Assembly (NCBI GenBank): GCA_902727855.1
Contig: CACVAS010000107.1
Coordinates: 1 to 64,000 of the forward strand
DNA: 64,000 bases
Direction of reading: 5' to 3'
From: an uncultured Sulfurovum sp.
GTDB taxonomy: Bacteria; Campylobacterota; Campylobacteria; Campylobacterales; Sulfurovaceae
Part shown: positions 43,324-51,609 of the stretch, one piece after another
Numbering within the stretch: the first letter of the stretch is position 1
Layout of the letters: the number at the start of each line of letters is the position of its first letter
Translations under genes and position numbers: made by a program
Notes under the pieces: generated by a model
The model's input: the letters and a program-made list of their open reading frames with translations, nothing else
What the model was told of the DNA's origin: nothing
Databases searched by the model: none

Positions 43324-44418
43324 ATGGTAACAATGAAAGACCTATTGGAGTGTGGAGTACACTTCGGACACCAAACAAGAAGATGGAATCCAAAAATGAA
43401 AAAGTTCATTTTCGGTGCAAGAAAAAACATCTATATTATTGACCTTCAAAAAACACTTAGATATTTCAAGTATACTTACAACGTAGTAAGAGATGCAGCA
43501 GCTGAAGGACAAACAGTTCTTTTTGTTGGTACAAAAAAACAAGCTAGACAAGCAGTAAAAGAACATGCTGAAAGATGTGGTATGCCTTACGTTGCAACTA
43601 GATGGTTAGGTGGAATGTTAACAAACTACCCAACAATGAAAAAGTCTATCAGAAAACTTGAAATCATCGAGCAAATGGAAGAGAACGGTCAACTAGATAT
43701 GTTGACAAAAAAAGAAGCACTTATGCTTTTAAGAAAAAAAGAGAAACTTACTTCATACCTAGAAGGTTTCAGACACATGAAAAAACTTCCAGACATGATG
43801 TTTGTTATTGATGCAGTGAAAGAGCATATTGCAGTGAAAGAAGCAAAACGTATGGGCATGAAAGTGGTTGCGCCACTCGATACAAACTGTGATCCAGATG
43901 TAGTTGACTACCCAATTCCTGGAAATGATGATGCTATTAGATCAATTAACCTTTTCTGTAAAGAGATGGCTGAAGCTATCATTGAAGGTAAAGCAGCATA
44001 CGCTGAAGCAAATGGTGGAAGTGTTGATGAAGTAGCAGGTTCAGACGAAGTTGCAGCACTTATGGGTGAAGCAGCAGCAGAAGATGCAGCAGCACCAGCT
44101 ACAACAGAAGCAGTAGCAGCACTCAGTGCAGCAAAATCAGCACCAAAAGCAGAAGAAACAAAAGCAGAAACTGTAACAGAAGAAGCACCAAAAGCTGAAA
44201 CAGCTACAGCATCTTCAGAGGACAAAGGTGATGACCTTACTAAAATTGTAGGTGTTGGTAAAGTATACCAAGGTAAACTCAACGATGAAGGTTTCTACAC
44301 ATTTGATGATGTAGCAAACATGAACGAAGCACAGATTCAAGTAATGGAAGAAAAGTACTCTTTCAAAGGTGACTTTAAAGATGCTGTAGCATCTGCTAAA
44401 GAATTGGCAAAGGCGTAA
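43324..44418 (+). CDS. rpsB: ribosomal protein S2 with C-terminal extension
   Basis: 364 aa; S2 is usually ~230-270. Residues 1-~225 are a normal S2 ([48 protein letters not shown]). A linker rich in Ala, Glu, Lys (~226-298) connects to a helix-hairpin-helix-like domain (~299-364: [17 protein letters not shown], then [10 protein letters not shown]). Such HhH modules bind nucleic acid or protein. tsf follows after 2 bases. Confidence 0.95.
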   Translation: MVTMKDLLECGVHFGHQTRRWNPKMKKFIFGARKNIYIIDLQKTLRYFKYTYNVVRDAAAEGQTVLFVGTKKQARQAVKEHAERCGMPYVATRWLGGMLTNYPTMKKSIRKLEIIEQMEENGQLDMLTKKEALMLLRKKEKLTSYLEGFRHMKKLPDMMFVIDAVKEHIAVKEAKRMGMKVVAPLDTNCDPDVVDYPIPGNDDAIRSINLFCKEMAEAIIEGKAAYAEANGGSVDEVAGSDEVAALMGEAAAEDAAAPATTEAVAALSAAKSAPKAEETKAETVTEEAPKAETATASSEDKGDDLTKIVGVGKVYQGKLNDEGFYTFDDVANMNEAQIQVMEEKYSFKGDFKDAVASAKELAKA

Positions 44419-44420
44419 TC

Positions 44421-45482
44421 ATGGCAAACTTTGGACCAAAAGACATTAAAAAACTCAGAGAAATGACTGATGCTGGAATGATGGATTGTAAAAAAGCACT
44501 TGCAGAGTCTGATGGAGACATGGACAAAGCAGTCGCTTGGTTACGTGATAAAGGTATGGGTGCAGCGGCTAAAAAAGCAGGTAAAGTTGCAGCTGAAGGT
44601 GCAATTGGCGTTAAAGTTGATGGCAAAAAAGCAGTGATTGTTGAAATTAACTCACAAACTGACTTTGTTGCTCAAAATGATAAATTTATTGCTCTTATGG
44701 ATAAAGTAGTAGGTCACGCGTATGATAACAGCATTACTGATGCAGAGGCTATTAACGCGTCTACAATAGATGGTGCACCATTTGCTGAGTACCTTACACA
44801 AGAAGTAGCAACGATTGGTGAGAAACTGGTAGTAAGAAGATCAGGACTTATCTCTGCTGATGAGAATACAGCTGTAAACGCATATGTACACTCAAACAAG
44901 CAAAATGGTGTTATTATTGAGGCAAAATGTGATTCTGCTGCTACAGCAGACGCAATGACTGCTACACTTAAAGAAGTAGCAATGCATGCAGCGGCAATGA
45001 GTCCATCTACACTTTCATACCAAGATTTTGATGCATCATTTGTTGAAGAAGAAACAAAAGGTAGAATTGTCGCTATTGAAAAAGAGAATGAAGAGCTAGT
45101 AAGACTTGGAAAACCTCTTAAAAATGTACCACAGTACATCTCTATGAGTCAGCTTACAGATGAAGTCATGGTATCTGTTGAGACTGCACTTAAAGAAGAG
45201 CTTGCTAATGAAGGTAAACCAGAAAAAATTTGGGATAAAATTCTTCCAGGTAAAATTGCAAGATTTATTTCAGATAATACAACACTTGACCAAGAGCAAT
45301 GTCTTCTTGATCAAAAGTTCGTAATGGATGACAGTAAAACAGTTGCTGAGTACATTGCTGAAAAAGCAAAAGCAGCAGGTGGAACAGCTGAAATTACTAA
45401 CTTTGTAAGACTTGAAGTGGGTGAAGGTATTGAAGTAGAAGAAGAAGACTTTGCAGCAGAAGTAGCCGCACAAATGGGCTAA
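44421..45482 (+). CDS. tsf: translation elongation factor Ts
   Basis: 353 aa. The N-terminal UBA-like region (LREMTDAGMMDCKKALAE) and the EF-Tu-contacting TDFVA motif (about 75-79) are present. It recycles EF-Tu-GDP. Operon with rpsB; a hairpin follows the stop. Confidence 0.97.
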   Translation: MANFGPKDIKKLREMTDAGMMDCKKALAESDGDMDKAVAWLRDKGMGAAAKKAGKVAAEGAIGVKVDGKKAVIVEINSQTDFVAQNDKFIALMDKVVGHAYDNSITDAEAINASTIDGAPFAEYLTQEVATIGEKLVVRRSGLISADENTAVNAYVHSNKQNGVIIEAKCDSAATADAMTATLKEVAMHAAAMSPSTLSYQDFDASFVEEETKGRIVAIEKENEELVRLGKPLKNVPQYISMSQLTDEVMVSVETALKEELANEGKPEKIWDKILPGKIARFISDNTTLDQEQCLLDQKFVMDDSKTVAEYIAEKAKAAGGTAEITNFVRLEVGEGIEVEEEDFAAEVAAQMG

Positions 45483-45510
45483 AATAGTTCTTCTATTTTG
45501 AAGCATCTTT

Positions 45511-45537
45511 GACTGAACGGCTTCGTTTCGTTCGGTC
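45511..45537. terminator. terminator-like hairpin after tsf
   Basis: GACTGAACG and CGTTCGGTC form a 9-bp stem (one G-T pair) with a 9-base loop, 28 bases after the tsf stop. No clear U tract. Confidence 0.5.
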
Positions 45538-45583
45538 ATGTACTATCCGTACACTCCCTCTCTTCACTCACGCCATTCATCCA

Positions 45584-45735
45584 AATCTACATCAAACTAG
45601 AAGACTATTAAATTTAGGGTATGCTCTCGAACAACAACTCACAAATATGCAACAAATCAGAAAACTATTAAATTTTCAGTACACTCCTTCAGCACAACCT
45701 TCAAATCTACAGCAAACTAGAAGACTATTTAATAA
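45584..45735. repeat. 60-bp tandem repeat, about 2.5-3 units
   Basis: Units start at 45584, 45644 and 45704 with an exact 60-base period. Each opens AAT-CTA/ATG-CA-CAA, then a GAAGACTATTAAAT-like block. The period is a multiple of three, and an open frame (TTG 45509 to 45769, 86 codons) reads the units as 20-residue repeats N-L-x-Q-T-R-R-L-L-N. That frame starts inside the tsf hairpin, so coding is doubtful. The gap 45483-45836 has no other feature. Confidence 0.7.
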
Positions 45736-45836
45736 ACACTTTCTTAATATTGTATATACCCGTATTTAAAATTTAAAATCACTTTACCACTTACTTTTTT
45801 ATGTTAAAATACCCCAATTGATTTAAAGGTATATCT

Positions 45837-46499
45837 ATGTCTAAAACACTTTTAGAAGCTACAAGTATCTCTCACTCTTTTGATACACTTTTATTTTCAG
45901 ATGTAGACTTTACGCTTCTTGAAGGTCAGAGTATGGCTATTGTTGGGCGTAGTGGTTCTGGCAAGTCTACATTGATGCATATTGCCTCTACATTTATAGA
46001 GCCTAAAGAAGGTAGTGTGAAACTTTTTGGTTCTGAACTCTATACGCAAAGTGAAGAGCAAATAGAACAGTTAAGACGGTATGACTTAGGTATTGTTTTT
46101 CAATCTCATTATTTGTTTAAAGGGATGAGTGTTGTAGAAAATATAAATGTTGCTACTATGCTTAGTGGAGAGAGTATTGATGAAGCATTGTTAGAAAAGT
46201 TAGAGATACAAGCGTTTATGAATCAAAAAATTTCTGAGCTCTCAGGTGGGCAACAGCAACGTGTTTCTATTGCTAGGGTATTAAGTAAAAAACCTCGTAT
46301 TATCTTTGCAGATGAGCCTACGGGTAACTTAGACAAGGCTACAGCGATGATTGTCATGGATACACTGATGTCATATGTGAAAGAGAATAAAGCAGGGCTT
46401 GTACTTGTCACACATGATGAAGAGCTATCTGCATTATGCGATATTACAGCTAGGTTAGAAGAGAAGAGACTTATTGTCTCTCATGGGGTCACTATTTAG
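45837..46499 (+). CDS. ABC transporter ATP-binding protein, LolD/FtsE-like
   Basis: 220 aa. Walker [10 protein letters not shown] (about 39-47), Q-loop, signature LSGGQQQR (about 139-146), Walker [10 protein letters not shown]. Sequence type fits LolD-like MacB-superfamily ATPases that power lipoprotein release or related export. No permease gene is adjacent. Confidence 0.88.
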   Translation: MSKTLLEATSISHSFDTLLFSDVDFTLLEGQSMAIVGRSGSGKSTLMHIASTFIEPKEGSVKLFGSELYTQSEEQIEQLRRYDLGIVFQSHYLFKGMSVVENINVATMLSGESIDEALLEKLEIQAFMNQKISELSGGQQQRVSIARVLSKKPRIIFADEPTGNLDKATAMIVMDTLMSYVKENKAGLVLVTHDEELSALCDITARLEEKRLIVSHGVTI

Positions 46500-47586
46500 C
46501 TTGAGCTATAAGTACACCTTCAAGAAGTTTATCTATATCTCCATCTAAAATAGCATCAACATTAGAGTATGGTATGTTGCTTCTTGTGTCTTTAACCTGT
46601 TGGTAGGGTTGCATGACATAAGAGCGTATTTGATGTCCCCAGCCGATGTCTGACTTTTCTACACCATCTAGTGCAGCTTGTTTTTTTGCCATTTCGTATT
46701 CATAAAGACGTGACTTTAACATTTTCATAGCTGAAGCTTTATTTTTATGTTGTGAGCGGTCATTTTGACACTGTACAACAATGTTGGTTTCTATGTGTGT
46801 AAGACGAATGGCTGATTCTGTTTTGTTGACATGCTGCCCACCAGCACCGCTGGCACGGTAGGTGTCCACACGTATATCTTTATCTTCTATGACAATGTCT
46901 ATGTCGTCATCTACTTCTGGTGAAACCATCACAGAAGAGAAAGAAGTGTGTCGTTTGGCATTAGAGTCAAAAGGGCTAATACGTACAAGCCTATGGATGC
47001 CATTTTCTACTTTGAGGTAACCGTAGGCATTTTCACCTTTTATCATGAAACTTACATCTTTTATACCAGCTTCATCACCTGCTTGGTAGTCAAGACTTTC
47101 TACTTTAAAACCATGACGCTCTGCCCAACGTAAGTACATACGGTAGAGCATACTTGCCCAGTCTTGACTCTCAGTACCACCAGCACCTGGGTGTATGGAG
47201 ACAATGGCATTGTTGCCGTCATGTTCACCACTTAGCATCATTTGTACTTCTAGGGCATTGGTGTTTTCATTGAGTGCGTCTGCATCGGCATAGAGCATTT
47301 CAAGGGTTTCATCATCTTTTTCTGATTTTGCCAGTTCAAAATACTCTTGTGCTTCTACTACAGAGTCATTGGCATCATGGTAGGTTGCTAGTATGCGTTC
47401 TGTTCTTGTTTTTTCTTGGGAGATTTTTCCTGCAAGTTCAGCATCATTCCAAAAGTTTGGGTCTTGTTGCATAGTATCTATCTCATCGAGCCTAGCTTGT
47501 AACACATTGGGTTTTACAATATTACCAATATTTTCCATTTTAATCGTAAGCGATTTAAGAAGTTCACTGTATTCGTACGCATCCAT
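46492..47586 (-). CDS. prfB: peptide chain release factor 2
   Basis: 364 aa. SPF tripeptide in [15 protein letters not shown] recognises UGA/UAA; GGQ in [15 protein letters not shown] triggers hydrolysis. The gene is a single uninterrupted frame without the usual +1 programmed frameshift. Its end overlaps the ABC gene end by 8 bases (convergent). Confidence 0.97.
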   Translation of the reverse strand: MDAYEYSELLKSLTIKMENIGNIVKPNVLQARLDEIDTMQQDPNFWNDAELAGKISQEKTRTERILATYHDANDSVVEAQEYFELAKSEKDDETLEMLYADADALNENTNALEVQMMLSGEHDGNNAIVSIHPGAGGTESQDWASMLYRMYLRWAERHGFKVESLDYQAGDEAGIKDVSFMIKGENAYGYLKVENGIHRLVRISPFDSNAKRHTSFSSVMVSPEVDDDIDIVIEDKDIRVDTYRASGAGGQHVNKTESAIRLTHIETNIVVQCQNDRSQHKNKASAMKMLKSRLYEYEMAKKQAALDGVEKSDIGWGHQIRSYVMQPYQQVKDTRSNIPYSNVDAILDGDIDKLLEGVLIAQAK

Positions 47587-47782
47587 GTGAAAAAGTTCCT
47601 TTTTTTATATATTCTTCTTAAAATAGAGCAAATCTCTATTTTAATTCATCTCACTAAAGCTTCGGTTATCACCTCAGAAAATTTAGAAGTAAGTCATGAT
47701 AGTGTAATTTGGTGAGTGACTTTTTATATCCATGTTATTTTGGTATGATTTTAGCAAAATATAGCAAAATAGAGGGTTAGAG

Positions 47783-48607
47783 ATGATAATAGCTAGAACT
47801 ATTGAAGAATTGCAAGAGGCAAAAAAATCATTAACAGGTAGCATAGGCTTTGTACCTACCATGGGTGCATTACATCAAGGACACCTCTCACTCATCAGAC
47901 GAGCACGAGATGAAAATACACATCTCATTGTCTCGGTTTTTGTGAACCCTACACAGTTTTTGGAGGGTGAAGATTTAGAAGCTTATCCACGTAAAGATGA
48001 TGCCGATATTAAAATTTGTACACTCGCTGGAGTAGATATACTTTTTATGCCTTCCATAGATGTGATGTACGAAAAAGATGAACTTTGCATAGGTGCACCT
48101 GCAGTACGGGGTTATGTACTAGAAGGAGAGAAGCGTCCAGGACATTTTGACGGCATGTTACAAGTGGTGATGAAGTTGTTAAATTTAAGTGGCGCAACCC
48201 ATGCCTACTTTGGTAAAAAAGATGCCCAACAACTAGCCCTCATCATGCAGATGGTGAAGAACTATTTTATGGATGTAAACATTGTACCCTGTGACATTGT
48301 AAGAGATGAAAAAGGTTTAGCACTAAGTTCACGCAATGTCTACCTCAAAGATGATGAAGTTGAACGTGCATTAGCACTCTCTCAGTCACTTAAAAAAGCA
48401 ACCCATATGATATTGGCTAAAGAGTTTAATGTAGAGCGCATCAAAAAAGAGATGTTAAGCATTTTAAGCCAAACAGATAAAGTAGAGTACGTCGCTATAG
48501 TAAACAGAGATTTCCAAGCCATAGAAGAGATAGAAATAGGCAACACTATCATCTTAGTAGCTGCATGGGTAGGTAAGCCAAGGCTGATTGATAATTTGTG
48601 GATTTAA
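47783..48607 (+). CDS. panC: pantothenate synthetase
   Basis: 274 aa. It joins pantoate and beta-alanine with ATP. VPTMGALHQGHLSLIRRA (HxGH nucleotide motif), FVNPTQF, FGKKDAQQL and KGLALSSRN are present. Confidence 0.97.
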   Translation: MIIARTIEELQEAKKSLTGSIGFVPTMGALHQGHLSLIRRARDENTHLIVSVFVNPTQFLEGEDLEAYPRKDDADIKICTLAGVDILFMPSIDVMYEKDELCIGAPAVRGYVLEGEKRPGHFDGMLQVVMKLLNLSGATHAYFGKKDAQQLALIMQMVKNYFMDVNIVPCDIVRDEKGLALSSRNVYLKDDEVERALALSQSLKKATHMILAKEFNVERIKKEMLSILSQTDKVEYVAIVNRDFQAIEEIEIGNTIILVAAWVGKPRLIDNLWI

Positions 48608-48641
48608 GGTTTAAATATGACACCAAACTATCCAAAATCAT

Positions 48642-48668
48642 AAATTAAGTTTACCTTAAGCTTAATTT
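48642..48668. promoter_or_regulatory. inverted repeat between panC and the FISUMP gene
   Basis: AAATTAAG and CTTAATTT form perfect 8-base arms around 11 bases. It may act as panC terminator or operator for the next gene. Confidence 0.35.
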
Positions 48669-48723
48669 AAAGAGAGAGACAGCTATATGTTAGACTCATA
48701 ACAAAATATTATGAGGGTTAAAA

Positions 48724-50688
48724 ATGTTCTATCTCAAAAAACGACTACTGTCTCTCTTTCTCGTGGCTTCTATGTCGCTCACATCACTCCAAGCATCAGA
48801 AGAACATAACCTGACAGATGTTCAGTTACATGCAGTGATGGGGATTATTACTAATTTTATATTAAGTTCTAGCCCAGTAGAACCTCCTATCACGCATAAT
48901 GGCACCACTTACGATACTGTGACCTCTCCTTACACGGGTAAAGTGTGGCTAGACAGAAACCTTGGAGCCAACAGAGTATGTACAGCAGTACAAGATGCCA
49001 ACTGTTATGGTGACTACTACCAGTGGGGTAGGGGGTTTGATGGACATCAAGAAGAAGACTCTAACGAAACCAATGTGCTGGCCCCTGATGTTCATAACCC
49101 AGGTTCTAGATTCATCACGTCGTCTGTTGATACTTATGACTGGACAGCAGGTATAGATGTCAATGGTACCCAAAGAATGGAAAAATGGGCTAAAGTAGAT
49201 GGAAGCTCAGTCTGTCCTACAGGCTTTAGAGTTCCTAGTATCAATGAACTTAAAGCAGAACTCTTTGAAGAAGGTGCAGACATCAATAACAGTGCAGATG
49301 CGTATGCCAGCTTCTTAAAACTCCCTTCTGCCGACTCTCGTAGTAACACTGGAGGCACAGTAAGTCATGTATTTACAAAAGGTTCTTTATGGGCAAATTC
49401 TATCTTTAACAGTGAAGGTGCAGAGATACGGTATGATTCTTTCGATGATGCAGGTGCAGGGGCTACCTACAGAGCCTATGGTGAAAACATACGGTGTATA
49501 CAAAGTGATGTCTCACCCGTTGTAGACATACCTGTGTTTACTTCAGATGATAACATCTCAGTAGATGAGGGCGAAACAGATGCGTTCACCATAACTGCAC
49601 CTACACATGGTAGTGTCATGTATGCCCTTTACGGAGTAGACAGTAGTGCCTTTGACATCAACATGACTACAGGGGTAGTCACCTTTAAAACAGCACCAGA
49701 CTTTGCCACAAAGTCAAGCTACACTCTGCTCGTAGCTGTCACAGCATCTTCTGGTAATGTCGTGACACAAGAGGTCACCATACACATCTTAGACACCACC
49801 CCACCCACATTCACCTCAGAAGACAACAGCACAGTAGCAGAAAACCAAACCTCTGCCATTACCTTGCAAGCCACAGATGCGAGTGCTATTAGTTACGCCA
49901 TCAGTGGAGCAGACAGTGCAGACTTTGATGTCAATGCCACGAGTGGGGTAGTCACTTTTAAAGTTGCACCAGACTTTGAGACAAAAGATACGTACACCTT
50001 TACAGCCACTACTACAGACGCGTTCGGGAATGAGAGTACGCAAGAGGTGACTATAGAGATAGAGGATGTCAATGAGACTATCGTCCATAATGGTACCACC
50101 TACGGTACAGTCATCTCACCTTACACAGGTAAAGAGTGGCTAGACAGAAACTTAGGAGCCAACAGAGTCTGTACCAGTTTTGATGACACAGAGTGTTATG
50201 GAGACTACTACCAATGGGGAAGAAACTTTGATGGACACCAAGAGAGTAACTCTACTACTACAAGTACTAGGGCTACAGATGTAAACGCTACGGGGAGTAG
50301 CTTTATAATAGGTAGTAGTGACTGGGCATCAGTAGATGGTACGGGTACAACAAGAACCACCAACTGGTCTGCTTTAGATGGTTCTTCTGTTTGTCCTGTA
50401 GGCTTTAGAGTACCCACACTCATTGAATTAAGAGCAGAGTTGTTAGATGCATGGTCTGCCCAAATACAAAATAGAGATGACGCCTTCAATAGTTTCCTTG
50501 CCTTGCCGTCAGCTGGTTACCGCAGCCGCCACTCAGGCTCCTTGGGCAATATGGGTTCGTGGGGTTACCTGTGGACTAGCTCGGTCGATCGTTCTTACTC
50601 GCACAGCGTCGACTTCTACAGTAGTGGTGCGTACTCGTACAACGACTATCGTGCCTACGGTTTCACGGTACGGTGTCTGAGGGATTAG
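48724..50688 (+). CDS. secreted FISUMP/cadherin protein with a candidate DGR variable tip
   Basis: 654 aa. Signal peptide (1-25). Two FISUMP (Fibrobacter succinogenes major paralogous) domains, ~55-260 and ~455-654, share GKxWLDRNLGANRVCT and CYGDYYQWGR. Between them lie two cadherin-like Ig repeats (~270-360, ~360-450). FISUMP domains have a C-type-lectin fold. The last 60 residues (AGY, then GSWGYLWTSS, then YRAYGFTVRCLRD) follow the known layout of DGR variable regions, and the codon use shifts there to C- and G-rich codons. Likely a cell-surface adhesin or ligand-binding protein. Confidence 0.85.
   Translation: MFYLKKRLLSLFLVASMSLTSLQASEEHNLTDVQLHAVMGIITNFILSSSPVEPPITHNGTTYDTVTSPYTGKVWLDRNLGANRVCTAVQDANCYGDYYQWGRGFDGHQEEDSNETNVLAPDVHNPGSRFITSSVDTYDWTAGIDVNGTQRMEKWAKVDGSSVCPTGFRVPSINELKAELFEEGADINNSADAYASFLKLPSADSRSNTGGTVSHVFTKGSLWANSIFNSEGAEIRYDSFDDAGAGATYRAYGENIRCIQSDVSPVVDIPVFTSDDNISVDEGETDAFTITAPTHGSVMYALYGVDSSAFDINMTTGVVTFKTAPDFATKSSYTLLVAVTASSGNVVTQEVTIHILDTTPPTFTSEDNSTVAENQTSAITLQATDASAISYAISGADSADFDVNATSGVVTFKVAPDFETKDTYTFTATTTDAFGNESTQEVTIEIEDVNETIVHNGTTYGTVISPYTGKEWLDRNLGANRVCTSFDDTECYGDYYQWGRNFDGHQESNSTTTSTRATDVNATGSSFIIGSSDWASVDGTGTTRTTNWSALDGSSVCPVGFRVPTLIELRAELLDAWSAQIQNRDDAFNSFLALPSAGYRSRHSGSLGNMGSWGYLWTSSVDRSYSHSVDFYSSGAYSYNDYRAYGFTVRCLRD
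50509..50688 (+). repeat. candidate variable repeat VR3 in the FISUMP gene
   Basis: GC rises to about 56% by hand count against roughly 40% in the rest. Codons at exposed positions are mainly NNC (TAC CGC AGC CGC CAC, later CAC AGC GTC GAC TTC TAC), as expected if AAC template codons were mutagenised at A. No template is in the window, so this rests on layout and codon pattern. Confidence 0.6.
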
Positions 50689-50736
50689 GACTTGATACTT
50701 GTGCCCTGACCGTAGGGAAGAAATGCCCTTGGGGTG

Positions 50737-50750
50737 CGAGCTTCAGCTCG
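50737..50750 (+). other. small hairpin after the FISUMP gene
   Basis: CGAGC-TTCA-GCTCG, a perfect 5-bp stem 48 bases after the stop. A hairpin at this place is typical downstream of DGR variable repeats but is also common by chance. Confidence 0.4.
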
Positions 50751-50845
50751 TTCGAAATTTTTTTTCTGTTGTTGCGTTTGGGTGGTTGCATGGGTTTAGA
50801 CAGATGACTTACTCAAGGGAATTTTGTTGGATATTGGTGTGTGGT

Positions 50846-50916
50846 TTGGTGCGATGGCAATCGCCCCCTACATTTGCAAATTGAATACCTGTAGGGGGCG
50901 ATTGCCATCGCACCAA
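50846..50916. repeat. 26-bp perfect inverted repeat (MITE-like)
   Basis: Arms TTGGTGCGATGGCAATCGCC continuing to CCCTAC, and the exact complement, flank a 19-base AT-rich centre. High GC in an AT-rich gap suggests a mobile miniature element or REP-like unit. The 457-base gap 50689-51145 has no gene. Confidence 0.75.
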
Positions 50917-51062
50917 TATAAATGTGAAGAAAAAACAGACCCAAAATCCTAAACCCAAAAAAAGGATCTGGTAATAATCACAACCTAGATATAAGATAGA
51001 AATTTTTTTGATTACAATGTTACATTGGCATGTAAAATATATTGGGATTTGATGTGTGACAC

Positions 51063-51077
51063 GGTCACACCTACGGT
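51063..51077. repeat. second copy of the 15-base dispersed repeat
   Basis: GGTCACACCTACGGT, identical to 39165-39179. Here TGTGAC upstream pairs with GTCACA, forming a small hairpin. Confidence 0.5.
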
Positions 51078-51145
51078 ATGTCTTGGGGTTGATTTTTGAT
51101 TTTTGATTTTTTGACATGTTTTGATACTTTGGGTATAATCATTCT

Positions 51146-51376
51146 ATGGCAGAAATAGACGAAGTAAAAGAAATATTAAATACCTTACGTGTTGCTATGA
51201 GTATAGGGTTTGGTATATTTGTATTGATTGTAGGTAAACTTACATTGTTGTATCAAAACCATGATTTTACTGAAGTATTTTGGATAACTATTGCTGCAGC
51301 ATTATTAGATATGTTAGCTATTTTGTTTATAGTGAAAAAGATAGCGGCAAAAACAAAAGAGATAAAGGATTTATGA
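51146..51376 (+). CDS. small two-helix membrane protein
   Basis: 76 aa. Two transmembrane segments (about 17-35 and 45-63) with a short charged tail KKIAAKTKEIKDL. No family recognised. The next tiny gene overlaps its stop (ATGA), so the pair is coupled. Confidence 0.65.
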   Translation: MAEIDEVKEILNTLRVAMSIGFGIFVLIVGKLTLLYQNHDFTEVFWITIAAALLDMLAILFIVKKIAAKTKEIKDL

Positions 51377-51465
51377 TGACATTACCTATGATTGCACTTA
51401 TAACTGTGGGTGTTTTATTTTTTGCTCTATTTTTTTACAGTATTGAAAAACTTTCTGAAGGATAA
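51373..51465 (+). CDS. 30-aa membrane peptide
   Basis: MMTLPMIALITVGVLFFALF, then FYSIEKLSEG: a single membrane helix with a short tail. Start overlaps the preceding stop as ATGA. Coupling and a following terminator support it as real. Function unknown. Confidence 0.55.
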   Translation: MMTLPMIALITVGVLFFALFFYSIEKLSEG

Positions 51466-51475
51466 AGTAAAAGAA

Positions 51476-51493
51476 AAAAGCTGACAGGCTTTT
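51476..51493. terminator. bidirectional terminator
   Basis: AAAAGC-TGACAG-GCTTTT lies 11 bases after the 30-aa gene and also downstream of the convergent PBP gene. Confidence 0.6.
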
Positions 51494-51609
51494 CTAATTT
51501 GGATTGGTATATGTTTAATGTCGGGATAAGGACAACTTGACCTACAATATTGTTGAGGATATAAAGTTGCTTTGCTGAATTAATTAAAGTTATACATTGC
51601 CACAAACGC

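Noticed and set aside
43908-44282. Ala/Ser-rich minus-strand frame inside rpsB
   Set aside because: Complement of the Ala/Glu-rich linker codons of S2; no independent support.
46492-47586. Programmed frameshift in prfB
   Set aside because: Searched for the early in-frame UGA; the gene is one continuous frame.
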